Positions 7,809 through 17,375 of a stretch of 42,492 nucleotides of DNA are shown here, one piece after another (positions within the stretch are counted from its first letter, which is position 1; every line of letters begins with the position of its first letter). The stretch lies in the NCBI GenBank assembly GCA_015655075.1, contig JAATFT010000047.1, positions 1 to 42,492 on the forward strand, written 5' to 3'. The notes under the pieces were generated by a model. That model was not told the origin of the DNA, did not search any database, and saw nothing but the letters and a program-made list of their open reading frames with translations. The position numbers were made by a program, and so were the translations under genes. This DNA comes from Clostridiales bacterium. GTDB lineage: Bacteria > Bacillota > Clostridia > Lachnospirales > Lachnospiraceae.

Positions 7809-8561
7809 ATGTTGGAACTGAAAGGTATCCATAAAAATTTTGGAAAGCATGAGATTTTAAAAGGAATTAATATTACGGTAGAAAAAGGGGATGTTGTTGC
7901 TATCCTAGGCCCCAGCGGCTCCGGTAAAACAACGCTGCTTCGGTGCGTTAACTTTCTGGAACGGGCCGACCACGGCGTTATTAACCTGGAAGGCGTAGAA
8001 ACGAATTGTAAAACGGCGGGGAAAAAGGATATTTTAAGAATCCGCAAAAAAGTTTCCTTTGTATTCCAAAACTATAATCTTTTTAAAAATAAAACTGCCC
8101 TTGAAAATGTGACAACAGGGCTGATTGTTGCACAAAAATTACCCCGGGAGCAGGCAAATGCAGTGGGAAAGGAATTGCTTAATAAGGTTGGTTTATCGGA
8201 CAAATATAACAGTTACCCCTGTAAACTTTCCGGGGGACAACAGCAAAGGGTGGGAATCGCCAGGGCCATGGCTACCAATCCCGACATTATTTTATTTGAC
8301 GAACCGACCTCAGCCCTTGATCCGGAGCTTGTGGGAGAAGTACTGGATGTAATTAAAAAGCTTGCAAAAGAGGGAGTTACTATGATGGTGGTTACCCACG
8401 AGATGGGCTTTGCCCGTGACGTTGCAAATAAAATAATTTTTATGGATAGCGGGAGCGTAATTGAAACAGGCGCTCCCAGAGAATTCTTCCGGGCACCGAA
8501 GGAAGCCAGGACCCGGCAATTTTTAAAACGGTTCATCGATGAACCGGAGTATATTATATAA
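7809..8561 (+). CDS. Amino-acid ABC transporter ATP-binding protein (GlnQ/TcyN type)
   Basis: A 250-residue ATPase with all motor motifs: Walker A GPSGSGKTT (about 35-43), Q-loop VFQNYNLF, signature LSGGQQQR, Walker B IILFDEPTSALDPE and H-loop VVTHEMGFA. Length and the FFRAPKEARTRQFLKRF tail are typical of the polar amino-acid uptake ATPases. The start at ATG 7809 follows GGAAGG. It closes the importer and lies 109 bases upstream of the NifH-like gene, with no terminator seen between them. Confidence 0.95.
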   Translation: MLELKGIHKNFGKHEILKGINITVEKGDVVAILGPSGSGKTTLLRCVNFLERADHGVINLEGVETNCKTAGKKDILRIRKKVSFVFQNYNLFKNKTALENVTTGLIVAQKLPREQANAVGKELLNKVGLSDKYNSYPCKLSGGQQQRVGIARAMATNPDIILFDEPTSALDPELVGEVLDVIKKLAKEGVTMMVVTHEMGFARDVANKIIFMDSGSVIETGAPREFFRAPKEARTRQFLKRFIDEPEYII

Positions 8562-8610
8562 CCGTTTCGGTGCAGAAGTCTCTTAAAGAGCAAAAAGATA
8601 CCATCCGTAG

Positions 8611-9489
<879 letters not shown>

Positions 9490-9510
9490 TTTCAAAGGAA
9501 ATAAACAGTA

Positions 9511-10017
9511 TTATGCCGTGATTCGAAAGGAAATAAGTCCAAGGGAGAGTACAATAATTGTAAGAAAATCCCCGGTCTCCAGATTCCCTCCTGACCACAA
9601 AACAACCCCAACAGGAAGCACTGTTACCAAAACAGCTGGGATGACTGCGGTCCACATGCACATGTATTTCTGGTTGTCGCGCATCCAGTTCACATAGTAT
9701 CCGGCATTGTAATTTACCGCATCGGCATACTTTTTGTAGGAGCCTGCAGACTGGCTGAAGGCCTTTACTACCTGGATTCCTCCCACGTATTCCACAATCG
9801 CGTTTGCCTTATAAATGGAACCGGTGGTGGCATTAACTCTTCCGGCTATTTCCCGCAGCTGCGCCCCCATAAAGCCGTGTGCGAGAAATTCCAGCCTGGC
9901 TGCTTCCAGAATATCTGATTTCAGTTTCGGATTTAATTTCCTCATGCGTGGAGCTGCCAGGAATCGCTCCTTGTCTCCCACAAAGCGGAACAACCGGCGC
10001 AAGCAGTTTTCAGGCAC
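9511..10017 (-). pseudogene. Chimeric relic: TetR N-terminus joined to ABC-exporter segment
   Basis: The minus-strand frame joins unrelated pieces. From M25 (9945) the sequence RKLNPKLKSDILEAARLEFL..REIAGRVNATTGSIYK is a TetR-type helix-turn-helix. After residue ~70 (near 9807) it changes to ANAIVEYVGGIQVVKAFSQS and a hydrophobic segment, which is a transmembrane-domain piece of an ABC exporter of the MsbA type. The TetR ligand domain, the start of the exporter and its ATPase are missing; the exporter piece stops in SFRITA near the end of nifH. Residues 1-24 match nothing I know. It looks like a deletion remnant of a tetR-exporter operon, not a functional gene. Confidence 0.7.
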
Positions 10018-10045
10018 GCCCTTGCAGGTTTTTTTTCAGCCATGG

Positions 10046-12466
10046 TTAGCGGATGCTGACCTGATTGATTTTCCAAATCCAGTTGGAATATTCCTCAATT
10101 GCCCTGTCGGCGGAAAATCTGCCGGAAGCGGCAATGTTAATTAAAGACATCCTGTTCCATTTTAAGGGATCTGCGTATCGCAGTGCGGCCTCCTTGTGTA
10201 TCTGGCAATAGGATTCAAAATCTGCCAGTACCATATAAGGATCGCCGTTCCCGTTCTGCCCGCCGATTAAGCTGGAGGCAATATCCTGAAAGGAAACACC
10301 GCCTACCCCGGATATCAACCGTTCCATTAATCTGCTTATACTGCTGTGGTTATAGTAATTGGAAGGGTAATAACCGCCCTCCTTTAAAGCTTCCACTTCG
10401 TTGGTCCGTAAACCAAAGATAAGAATATTATCTTCCCCCACCGCTTCACTGATTTCCACATTAGCCCCGTCCATGGTTCCAAGGGTAACGGCCCCGTTAA
10501 TCATCAGTTTCATATTACCGGTTCCGGAGGCTTCTGTTCCCGCTAAGGAAATCTGTTCACTGATTTCCGCTCCGGGGATAATAATTTCTGCCAAGGATAC
10601 CCGGTAATCTTCGAGAAAAATAATCTTTAATTTATCCGAAACGCTTTTATCGCTGTTGATTTCATTGGCAATACAGCAGATAAGACGGATGATCTGTTTC
10701 GCCATATAATATCCCGGAGCGGCTTTAGCGCCAAAGATAAACGTTCTAGGATAGAACTCCATGCCGGGATGTTCTTTCAGTTTATCATATAGATGCAAAA
10801 TGTGTAAAGCATTTAATAGCTGGCGTTTATATTCATGAAGTCTCTTTATCTGAACATCAAAAATGGAATCGGGATTAACCTGGATTTGAGTGGTTTCTTT
10901 GATATAGTCAGCTAAACGTAATTTATTTTTCTTTTTTATTTCCGCGAGTTTTAATAAAACTTCTTTATTATCTGCGTATTTTAACAGATTTTTCAATTCC
11001 TCCGGTTTGGTTTCATATCCGGGTCCGATTAATTCGGACAGGAAAGTGCACAGCAGCGGATTGGATTGGCATAACCAGCGGCGGTTTGAAAATCCGTTGG
11101 TGATATTGATAAATTTGGAAGGAAACAATTCACTGAAATTACGAAACAAATTGTTTTTTATGATGCCGGAATGGATCTTGGAAACTCCGTTTACGGAAAA
11201 ACAGGCACAAATACAAAGGTTTGCCATATGAATCTGCCCTGAATTAATGATAGCCATCTGGGAAACCCGGCTGGGGTCCTTGCACATTTCGTAAATCTCA
11301 TTACAGAACCGGCTGTTGATTTCCTGAACAAGCTGGTAAATTCGCGGCAGTATCCGTTTGAATATTTCCTCCGGCCATACCTCCAATGCTTCATTCATTA
11401 CGGTATGATTCGTATATGCGAAAGTTTTAGTAACAATATTCCAGGCATCTTCCCAGCTATATTTCCAGTCATCCAGAAGGATGCGCATTAATTCCGGAAC
11501 GGCTAAGGCCGGATGAGTTTCATTGATATGGATTGCCACTTTATCAGAAAAATTTTCCATGGAATCATACCAAGACAAGTGTTTTCGGATGATATCCTGC
11601 ATGGATGCGGACACCAGAAAATATTGCTGGCGCAGCCGAAGGCTTTTCCCTTCCGTATGGTTATCGGAAGGATATAAAACATTGCTGATTGCTTCCGCCA
11701 TGGCCTTTTGCTCCACGGCATCCAGGTAATTTCCCTGATTAAATAACTTTATATCAAAACTTAAATTCGTAGCGCTCCATAAACGCAGCAGGCTTACACT
11801 GGTATTGTTATATCCGGATATCATCATGTCATAGGGAATTGCAAGAACCGACTTATAATTAATATGTTCAACATGATGTTCCTCATTCCATTTTTCAATG
11901 ACCTGGCCGTCAAATTTAACCGTGACCGCCTCATCCACACGAGGCGTCAGCCATACCTCCCCTCCCTGTAGCCATAAATCAGGAAGTTCCGTCTGCCATC
12001 CGTCTACGATTTTCTGGCGGAATATTCCAAATTCATAACGAATGGTATAGCCGTCCACCGGGTATCCCAGGGAAGCCGCCGCATCCAAAAAACAGGCGGC
12101 AAGCCTGCCAAGCCCGCCGTTGCCAAGGCCGGAATCGGGTTCCAGCTCAAATATACCAAAAGACGTTTGGCCAAGTTCTTTTGCCGCTTCCTCAAAGGAT
12201 TCCAGCAGGCCAAGATTATATAAATTATTACGCAGTGACCGTCCGATTAAAAATTCCATGCATAAATAATAAACGGATTTTGCTTCCTTAGCTCTTTGGT
12301 TTGTTACGAATTTACGTCGTTTTTCAATTAATATTTCCTGGATAATCATAACGGACGCCCGGTAAAATTGTTCCAGAGTAGCATTTTCCGGAGGTACTCC
12401 GAAATGATGTTCCAGCTTCGTACAGATACGTTCCTTTATTTCCTCTTTATTCATAGAAGCCTTCAT
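10046..12466 (-). CDS. glgP: Glycogen phosphorylase
   Basis: An 806-residue GT35 phosphorylase releasing glucose 1-phosphate from glycogen. Visible family segments include EPDSGLGNGGLGRLAACFLDA, HINETHPALAVPELMRILL, the RIHEYKRQLLNALH-like motif (here KRLHEYKRQLLNALHIL), GAKAAPGYYMAKQIIRLI and the PLP-lysine region EASGTGNMKLMINGAVTLGT. Length is normal for the bacterial MalP/GlgP group, which lack the animal regulatory N-terminus. AAGGAGG precedes ATG 12466. It is the last gene of glgC-glgD-glgA-glgP, 19 bases after glgA, so synthesis and breakdown enzymes share an operon. Confidence 0.96.
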   Translation of the reverse strand: MKASMNKEEIKERICTKLEHHFGVPPENATLEQFYRASVMIIQEILIEKRRKFVTNQRAKEAKSVYYLCMEFLIGRSLRNNLYNLGLLESFEEAAKELGQTSFGIFELEPDSGLGNGGLGRLAACFLDAAASLGYPVDGYTIRYEFGIFRQKIVDGWQTELPDLWLQGGEVWLTPRVDEAVTVKFDGQVIEKWNEEHHVEHINYKSVLAIPYDMMISGYNNTSVSLLRLWSATNLSFDIKLFNQGNYLDAVEQKAMAEAISNVLYPSDNHTEGKSLRLRQQYFLVSASMQDIIRKHLSWYDSMENFSDKVAIHINETHPALAVPELMRILLDDWKYSWEDAWNIVTKTFAYTNHTVMNEALEVWPEEIFKRILPRIYQLVQEINSRFCNEIYEMCKDPSRVSQMAIINSGQIHMANLCICACFSVNGVSKIHSGIIKNNLFRNFSELFPSKFINITNGFSNRRWLCQSNPLLCTFLSELIGPGYETKPEELKNLLKYADNKEVLLKLAEIKKKNKLRLADYIKETTQIQVNPDSIFDVQIKRLHEYKRQLLNALHILHLYDKLKEHPGMEFYPRTFIFGAKAAPGYYMAKQIIRLICCIANEINSDKSVSDKLKIIFLEDYRVSLAEIIIPGAEISEQISLAGTEASGTGNMKLMINGAVTLGTMDGANVEISEAVGEDNILIFGLRTNEVEALKEGGYYPSNYYNHSSISRLMERLISGVGGVSFQDIASSLIGGQNGNGDPYMVLADFESYCQIHKEAALRYADPLKWNRMSLINIAASGRFSADRAIEEYSNWIWKINQVSIR

Positions 12467-12485
12467 AGATTAACCTCCTTAAGGT

Positions 12486-13910
12486 TTATTCCTGACCGGT
12501 TAATTTCTTATACAGGCGAATATATTTATCAGCCGAGTTCTGCCAGCAATTATTGCAGGACATGGCTCTTTTTATCAGGTTATTCCATTCTGCTCTGTCA
12601 CAGTATAATTCTAATCCCCGGTTAATTGCATTTAGCATTTCTTCAGAATTATAATTTTTAAATGTAAATCCGTTCCCGTTCCCATCTGCACAGTCTGTTA
12701 CAGTATCCTTTAAGCCTCCTGTTTCATGCACTATGGGAATTGTTCCGTACCTTAAGGCCGCCATCTGGGACAAGCCGCAGATTTCTGACTTGGAAGGCTT
12801 TAAAAACATATCTGCACCGGCATATATTTTACGGGCGATGTCCGGATGGAAACCGACTTTGATTGCCATTTTGACAGGATATCTTTTGGCAATGTCAAGA
12901 AAAAAGGTTTCATTTAAGGCATCACCGGTGCCTAACATTATAATTTGTGTTTTATTGCAAAGAATATCTTCAATAACCTCCCGGAACAGGTCAAGCCCTT
13001 TCTGGTCTATCATTCTTGTCACCATACCGATGACCGGGACGGAATCATCCACCGGAAGGTGGAATAATTTCTGTAATGCGGCTTTGTTCGCAGCTTTTCC
13101 CGAAATATCATTTGCGCTGTAGTTCTTTAGGATGCTTTCGTCCGTTTCCGGATCATACCTCCCCGTATCCATGCCATTGGTAATGCCGTATATTTTGCAG
13201 GAATTATTTCGTAAAATTTCATCCAGTCCGTTTCCATAACAAGGCTCCATTATTTCCTTGGCGTAAGACCGGCTGACCGTGGTTACGGCATCCGCCGTTT
13301 CAATAGCGCCCTTTATTAAATTGAGATGTCCATTATATTCCAGTACGGGTAAATCCCAGGAATTTAAGCCGATTACATCCGAAAAAAATTCTTTTCCAAA
13401 TTGCCCCTGATATAACAAATTATGAATGGTAAATACCGTTTTGATATTTTTGTATTCCTTCATTTGTCCGTAAAGCAATTTACGGTATACGGGTATAAGG
13501 GCAGTCTGCCAATCATTGGAATGAATAATATTAGGAGGATAATTAATGAACTTTATCATTTCCAGCACCGCCCTTGAAAAGAATGCAAAACGTTCTCCGT
13601 CGTCCGGATGTCCGTATAAACCATTGCGTTTAAAATAATACTCATTGTCAATAAAATAGTAAATTGCACCGCTTAAATGGGCTTCGAAAATACCGCAGTA
13701 TTGCTGCCGCCATCCCACGGGAACCAAAAAATTAGTAATATATTTAAATTTTGACCGCATGGATTCCGGAATATCGGAATATAATGGGATCACAATCCGG
13801 CAGTTTATAAGTTTTTCACGGATGGAGCGGGTAAAAGAAGCGGCCACTTCCCCCAGACCTCCGTTAGCAATAAAGGGATTCGCTTCCCCTATGGCATACA
13901 ATACATTCAT
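12486..13910 (-). CDS. glgA: Glycogen synthase (ADP-glucose)
   Basis: A 474-residue GT5 glycosyltransferase that adds glucose from ADP-glucose to glycogen. The N-terminal domain carries GGLGEVAASFTRSI, here with EANPFIANGGLGE in place of the usual KTGGLGD; the usual Lys of KXGGLGDV is replaced (A-N-G-G-L-G-E). HSNDWQTALIPVY and TIHNLLYQGQFG are typical. The C-terminal domain has MVTRMIDQKGLDL and KPSKSEICGLSQMAALRYGTIPIVHETGGLKDTV. The start at 13910 has GGAGG 9 bases upstream. The altered KXGG motif deserves attention, but the rest of the active site looks intact. Confidence 0.93.
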   Translation of the reverse strand: MNVLYAIGEANPFIANGGLGEVAASFTRSIREKLINCRIVIPLYSDIPESMRSKFKYITNFLVPVGWRQQYCGIFEAHLSGAIYYFIDNEYYFKRNGLYGHPDDGERFAFFSRAVLEMIKFINYPPNIIHSNDWQTALIPVYRKLLYGQMKEYKNIKTVFTIHNLLYQGQFGKEFFSDVIGLNSWDLPVLEYNGHLNLIKGAIETADAVTTVSRSYAKEIMEPCYGNGLDEILRNNSCKIYGITNGMDTGRYDPETDESILKNYSANDISGKAANKAALQKLFHLPVDDSVPVIGMVTRMIDQKGLDLFREVIEDILCNKTQIIMLGTGDALNETFFLDIAKRYPVKMAIKVGFHPDIARKIYAGADMFLKPSKSEICGLSQMAALRYGTIPIVHETGGLKDTVTDCADGNGNGFTFKNYNSEEMLNAINRGLELYCDRAEWNNLIKRAMSCNNCWQNSADKYIRLYKKLTGQE

Positions 13911-13940
13911 AATAAGATACCTCCCGATTTCATATTAAAG

Positions 13941-14125
13941 CGGATATTCTTTCGTCCGCCGTGCTGCTTGCTTATAACCATACCAGCTTAGCCGGTATTT
14001 GTAAGTCCCAAACCTATGCGACAGAGATTACTCCGTTGACTTTTTTACCAGCGCGGCTGGTACTTGTAAGTCCCCAAACCCGCCACTTATACTTCGCTAA
14101 GAAGCGGGAGGCTTACTTGTAAGGT
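13941..14125 (+). repeat. Palindromic repeat cluster between glgA and glgD (copy A)
   Basis: This stretch holds two units of an inverted ACCAGC..GC(C/T)GGTA motif, each followed by (T/C)TTGTAAGTCCC(C)AAACC (13982-14013 and 14047-14080), and then a hairpin CCCGCC..ACTTCGCTAAGAAGCGGG (14079-14108) with CTTACTTGTAAGGTTA after it. The left edge GCGGATATTC..TGCTTGCTTATAACC occurs inverted at 16640-16677. It may act as a transcript-processing or terminator-like element inside the glg operon, or be a palindrome-associated mobile remnant. Confidence 0.65.
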
Positions 14126-15240
14126 TAAATTGTACTTCCTTTACTGATGTAGATAGGGCGTGATTTGTAGCCTGCAAGCATTCGGTTATCATGAAAAACC
14201 ACGTTTTTATCCGCCAAAATGTAATTGAGAGTAACATTTTCACCGGTTTTGCTGTCCTTCATAATAACGGAATTGCTGACTTTAGAACCTCTGCCTATTT
14301 TAACACCCCGAAAAAGGATACTGTTTTCCACGGTTCCTTCAATCACACAGCCATCGGCGATCAGGCTGTTGGAAACCTGCGCAAAGTCGCCGTATCTTGC
14401 GGGAACCACGTCTAAAACTTTGGTATAGATAGGGCCGTTTTTATAAAATAATTCATTCCTTATCACAGGATTAAGTATGTCCATATTGGCCTGAAAGAAA
14501 TCGCAGATGGAATTGGTTTTTCTGATATATCCGTCAAACTCCCAGGCGGCTATTTTATATTGATTTATTTTTTTCTGAAAAATATCCCGCTCAACATTTT
14601 CAAGATTATGAGCGACGGCATCTTCAATAATACTGACAAGAAAACTTTTTTTAATAATCCACATATTGGTTCCGATACAGCTGGGTTTGTTAATATTCTG
14701 ATTGATTAAAATATCTGTCACAAAACCGTCCGTGGAAATAGAATAAACGGTTTCGTTCTTTATTTCCCGCTCTGGATTTATGCGGTAATAGATTACCGTT
14801 ATATCCGCATTTTTTGTAATATGATAATGAAACGGCTGTTCCCAATTCAGATTGCATATAACGTCACAGTCCGAAATCACCGCATAATCATTTTTGGATT
14901 TTTTAATATAAGTCATAATACCGTTTAACGCTTCAATTTTATTTTTATAGATACCTGCAGCCAGACGGCTGAAGGGAGGAAAAATAAAGAGTCCATCCCG
15001 TTTACGGGATAAATCCCACTCCTTGCCTGAACCAAGATGCTCAAGGAGAGACTGATAATTGCTTTTGGCAATGACACCTACGCTGGTAATACCGGAATTG
15101 TGCATATTGGATAATGTAAAATCAATCAGACGGTATCTCCCTCCATAAGGTAATGCTCCCATTGTCCGGCTGTTTGTAATCTCATGCATTTCTTCATCGT
15201 GCATATTTGAAAAAATGATTCCTATTGCATTGATACTCAT
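14125..15240 (-). CDS. glgD: GlgD, regulatory/inactive ADP-glucose pyrophosphorylase subunit
   Basis: A 371-residue GlgC paralogue found in Firmicutes. It keeps the fold (GALPYGGRYRLIDFTLSNMHNSGI, YAVISDCDVICNLNW, and C-terminal left-handed beta-helix repeats VIEGTVENSILFRGVKIGRGS) but lacks the GGxGxRL pyrophosphorylase loop at the N-terminus, where it reads AIGIIFSNMHDEEMHEITNSR. In characterised systems GlgD does not catalyse well alone and stimulates GlgC. Start 15240 is preferred over ATG 15258 because GGGAG lies 6-7 bases ahead of MSINAIG. It follows glgC after 38 bases. Confidence 0.92.
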   Translation of the reverse strand: MSINAIGIIFSNMHDEEMHEITNSRTMGALPYGGRYRLIDFTLSNMHNSGITSVGVIAKSNYQSLLEHLGSGKEWDLSRKRDGLFIFPPFSRLAAGIYKNKIEALNGIMTYIKKSKNDYAVISDCDVICNLNWEQPFHYHITKNADITVIYYRINPEREIKNETVYSISTDGFVTDILINQNINKPSCIGTNMWIIKKSFLVSIIEDAVAHNLENVERDIFQKKINQYKIAAWEFDGYIRKTNSICDFFQANMDILNPVIRNELFYKNGPIYTKVLDVVPARYGDFAQVSNSLIADGCVIEGTVENSILFRGVKIGRGSKVSNSVIMKDSKTGENVTLNYILADKNVVFHDNRMLAGYKSRPIYISKGSTI

Positions 15241-15278
15241 TTTAACTCCCATCCGCATGCCCTGTCATGCTCTCCCCT

Positions 15279-16472
15279 CTAATTTTCTGCTTCAATTATG
15301 TTGTTTTCTTCAATCACCGAATCTTCGTCAATTCTCACATTTTTACCGATAACGGTAATATTTTCAGCGGAAACTTCCCCATGGATATAGGGTGCTCCAA
15401 TGGATGCATTTGCACCTATATCGGCACCTTCGTCAATAATTGCATAATGAAGAACGGCGCCTTCCCTGATATGCGCTCCCGGCATAATAATAGAATTTGT
15501 AATCCTGGCATTTTTTTCAACGGTTACTCCATAAAAAATCACAGAAAAATGAATGTCTCCCTCAACGGTACAGCCGCCTGATATTAAACTGTCCGTAATT
15601 TTAGCGGTTGTGCTGATATAGTGGGGAGGCATCATAGGACTGCGGGCATAAATTTTCCAGTCCGTATCCGACGAAAAAATGTTATTTTTTGAAATTAATA
15701 AATCCATATTGGACTGCCACAGGCTTTCTATGGTGCCCACATCTTTCCAATAGCCCTTAAAGGGGTATGCATACAGTTTTTCTCCGGCGGATAGCATGGC
15801 AGGTATAACATTTTTCCCGAAATCCTTGGCTGAATTATCATCTTTATCATCATGCTCCAGATACAATTTCATCTTATCCCAGTTGAATATATAAATTCCC
15901 ATAGAAGCCTTTGTGCTTTTAGGGTTCTTGGGTTTTTCTTCAAATTCATAAATCCGGTCATTTTCGTCTGAATTCATGATGCCAAAACGGGATGCTTCTT
16001 TCCGCTCCACATCAACTACGGCAATAGTACAGTCCGCTTTCTTCTTTTTATGGAACGTAAGCATTTTGGAATAATCCATTTTATAAATATGGTCACCGGA
16101 CAGGACTAAAATATAAATTGGGCTGTACCGTTCAATAAAGGTGATATTCTGTTTAATGGCATTGGCGGTGCCTCTATACCAGTCAGAGGACTGGCGCTTC
16201 TGATAGGGCGGTAAGATATGAATGCCTCCTTCAATCCGGTCAAGATCCCAGGGCTGTCCGTTACCGATATAATCATTTAATTCCAGGGGTTGATATTGGG
16301 TCAGCACGCCCACCGTATCTATTCTTGAATTAACACAATTTGATAATGTAAAGTCGATAATCCGATATTTTCCTCCAAACGGCACAGCGGGTTTGGCACG
16401 CTCTTTTGTCAATACGCCCAATCTGCTGCCCTCTCCTCCGGCTAATAGCATTGCGATACACTCTTTTTGCAT
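15279..16472 (-). CDS. glgC: Glucose-1-phosphate adenylyltransferase (ADP-glucose pyrophosphorylase)
   Basis: A 397-residue enzyme making ADP-glucose, the committed step of glycogen synthesis. The catalytic loop [26 protein letters not shown] (about 9-34) is complete, followed by [25 protein letters not shown] and [13 protein letters not shown]. The C-terminal hexapeptide repeats form the beta-helix oligomerisation domain. TTAGGAG is 8 bases upstream of ATG 16472. It is the first gene of the minus-strand glycogen operon. No glgB branching enzyme lies in the window. Confidence 0.96.
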   Translation of the reverse strand: MQKECIAMLLAGGEGSRLGVLTKERAKPAVPFGGKYRIIDFTLSNCVNSRIDTVGVLTQYQPLELNDYIGNGQPWDLDRIEGGIHILPPYQKRQSSDWYRGTANAIKQNITFIERYSPIYILVLSGDHIYKMDYSKMLTFHKKKKADCTIAVVDVERKEASRFGIMNSDENDRIYEFEEKPKNPKSTKASMGIYIFNWDKMKLYLEHDDKDDNSAKDFGKNVIPAMLSAGEKLYAYPFKGYWKDVGTIESLWQSNMDLLISKNNIFSSDTDWKIYARSPMMPPHYISTTAKITDSLISGGCTVEGDIHFSVIFYGVTVEKNARITNSIIMPGAHIREGAVLHYAIIDEGADIGANASIGAPYIHGEVSAENITVIGKNVRIDEDSVIEENNIIEAEN

Positions 16473-16567
16473 GATTTATACTCCTAACCGATTTTTTTGC
16501 GATTGTGATATTTGTCAAGGTTTATATTGACTATTAAGTTTAAATTTTATTATTGCAATTTTTTGAT

Positions 16568-16685
16568 TTAACCTTATAAATAAGTCCCATCCCCGCCGTT
16601 TACACTTCGCTAAGAAGCGGGGGATTTACTTATAAGGTTATGAGCAAGCAGCGGAGTGAATTGCGAATATCCGCTTTAATCTCAT
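16568..16685 (+). repeat. Palindromic repeat upstream of glgC (copy B)
   Basis: TAACCTTATAAATAAGTCCC and ACTTATAAGGTTA flank the hairpin CCCCGCC..ACTTCGCTAAGAAGCGGGG (about 16591-16623), close kin of the hairpin at 14079. The right arm GGTTATGAGCAAGCAGCGG..GAATATCCGC is the inverted form of the left arm of copy A. The two copies thus bracket glgD-glgC. No ORF is present. Confidence 0.65.
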
Positions 16686-16857
16686 GATTTTACCTTTTAC
16701 TAATTTCAATATAATTCCAATACAAAGCTTTAAATTTTATGGAAATATTAGAAATATATATGTTTATAGGTATGTTAGAAATAATATGTCTTTATTATAA
16801 TTCCATTTTTATTGTTTTTTATTAAGGTTTTTAACTGGAAATAGGTTTGTATGAAAC

Positions 16858-17010
16858 ACATTCAAGAAAATTCGTTATAATCAACTAAAAGATTTAGTTT
16901 CCAAATTGCCGATAACAATAAATTTGCTGAAAACGGTATCGGGATTTGATGAAGTAAAGGCTGCAAAATATGGTGAGGATATCATACGGATCATTAAAAA
17001 ATATGTATAA
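16858..17010 (+). pseudogene. HRDC-domain C-terminal relic
   Basis: A short open frame between two stops reads YNQLKDLVSKLPITINLLK, TVSGFDEVKAAKYGEDIIRI and IKKYV before TAA. This is the pattern of the last two helices of an HRDC domain, as at the end of RecQ-type helicases. No start codon or upstream helicase part is present, so it is a decayed 3' end. It lies between the glg region and a tRNA, a usual place for old integration debris. Confidence 0.55.
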
Positions 17011-17161
17011 AAATTGTATGATTATACAGCTTTAAAAAATTAGTATTGCTTTTTGGTATAATCCTTGTTATAATATAATTCGTTCGCTGAATAGTATCCG
17101 TTGAACAAATCAATTTAGTTAATCTAATGATTTGGAATTGATGATTTAATATAATATTTTT

Positions 17162-17245
17162 GCAGTCGTGGCGGAATTGGCATACGCGCTAGACTAAGGA
17201 TCTAGTGAGCATTGCGCTCGTACGGGTTCAAGTCCCGTCGACTGC
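17162..17245 (+). tRNA. tRNA-Leu (anticodon AAG)
   Basis: An 84-nt class II tRNA with acceptor stem GCAGTCG/CGACTGC, a long variable arm and GGTTCAAGTCC T-loop. The anticodon stem CTAGA/TCTAG closes the loop CTAAGGA, giving anticodon AAG with U33 in place. A34 in a leucine tRNA is uncommon in bacteria and would need conversion to inosine to read CUC. CCA is not encoded. Confidence 0.95.
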
Positions 17246-17248
17246 ATC

Positions 17249-17304
17249 AAAATCGTTTCTATGGGAATTGAGAAATTATTCCTATAAAAACGATTTTTTA
17301 TTTT
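17249..17304 (+). terminator. Terminator after tRNA-Leu(AAG)
   Basis: AAAATCGTTTCTATGGGAAT pairs with ATTCCTATAAAAACGATTTT across a short loop, with a T-rich tail. It directly follows the tRNA. Confidence 0.8.
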
Positions 17305-17375
17305 CATAGATATCGTGATATGATATAATTAATTGTATACAAACATTTTTTGTTTTTTAGGAGGTGAATAAAACA

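Noticed and set aside
9511..10017. Functional TetR regulator of the nitrogenase-like locus.
   Set aside because: The ligand domain is replaced by an exporter fragment; the hybrid is best explained by deletion.
13982..14080. CRISPR-like array between glgA and glgD.
   Set aside because: Only two imperfect units with internal palindromes, one spacer and no cas genes.
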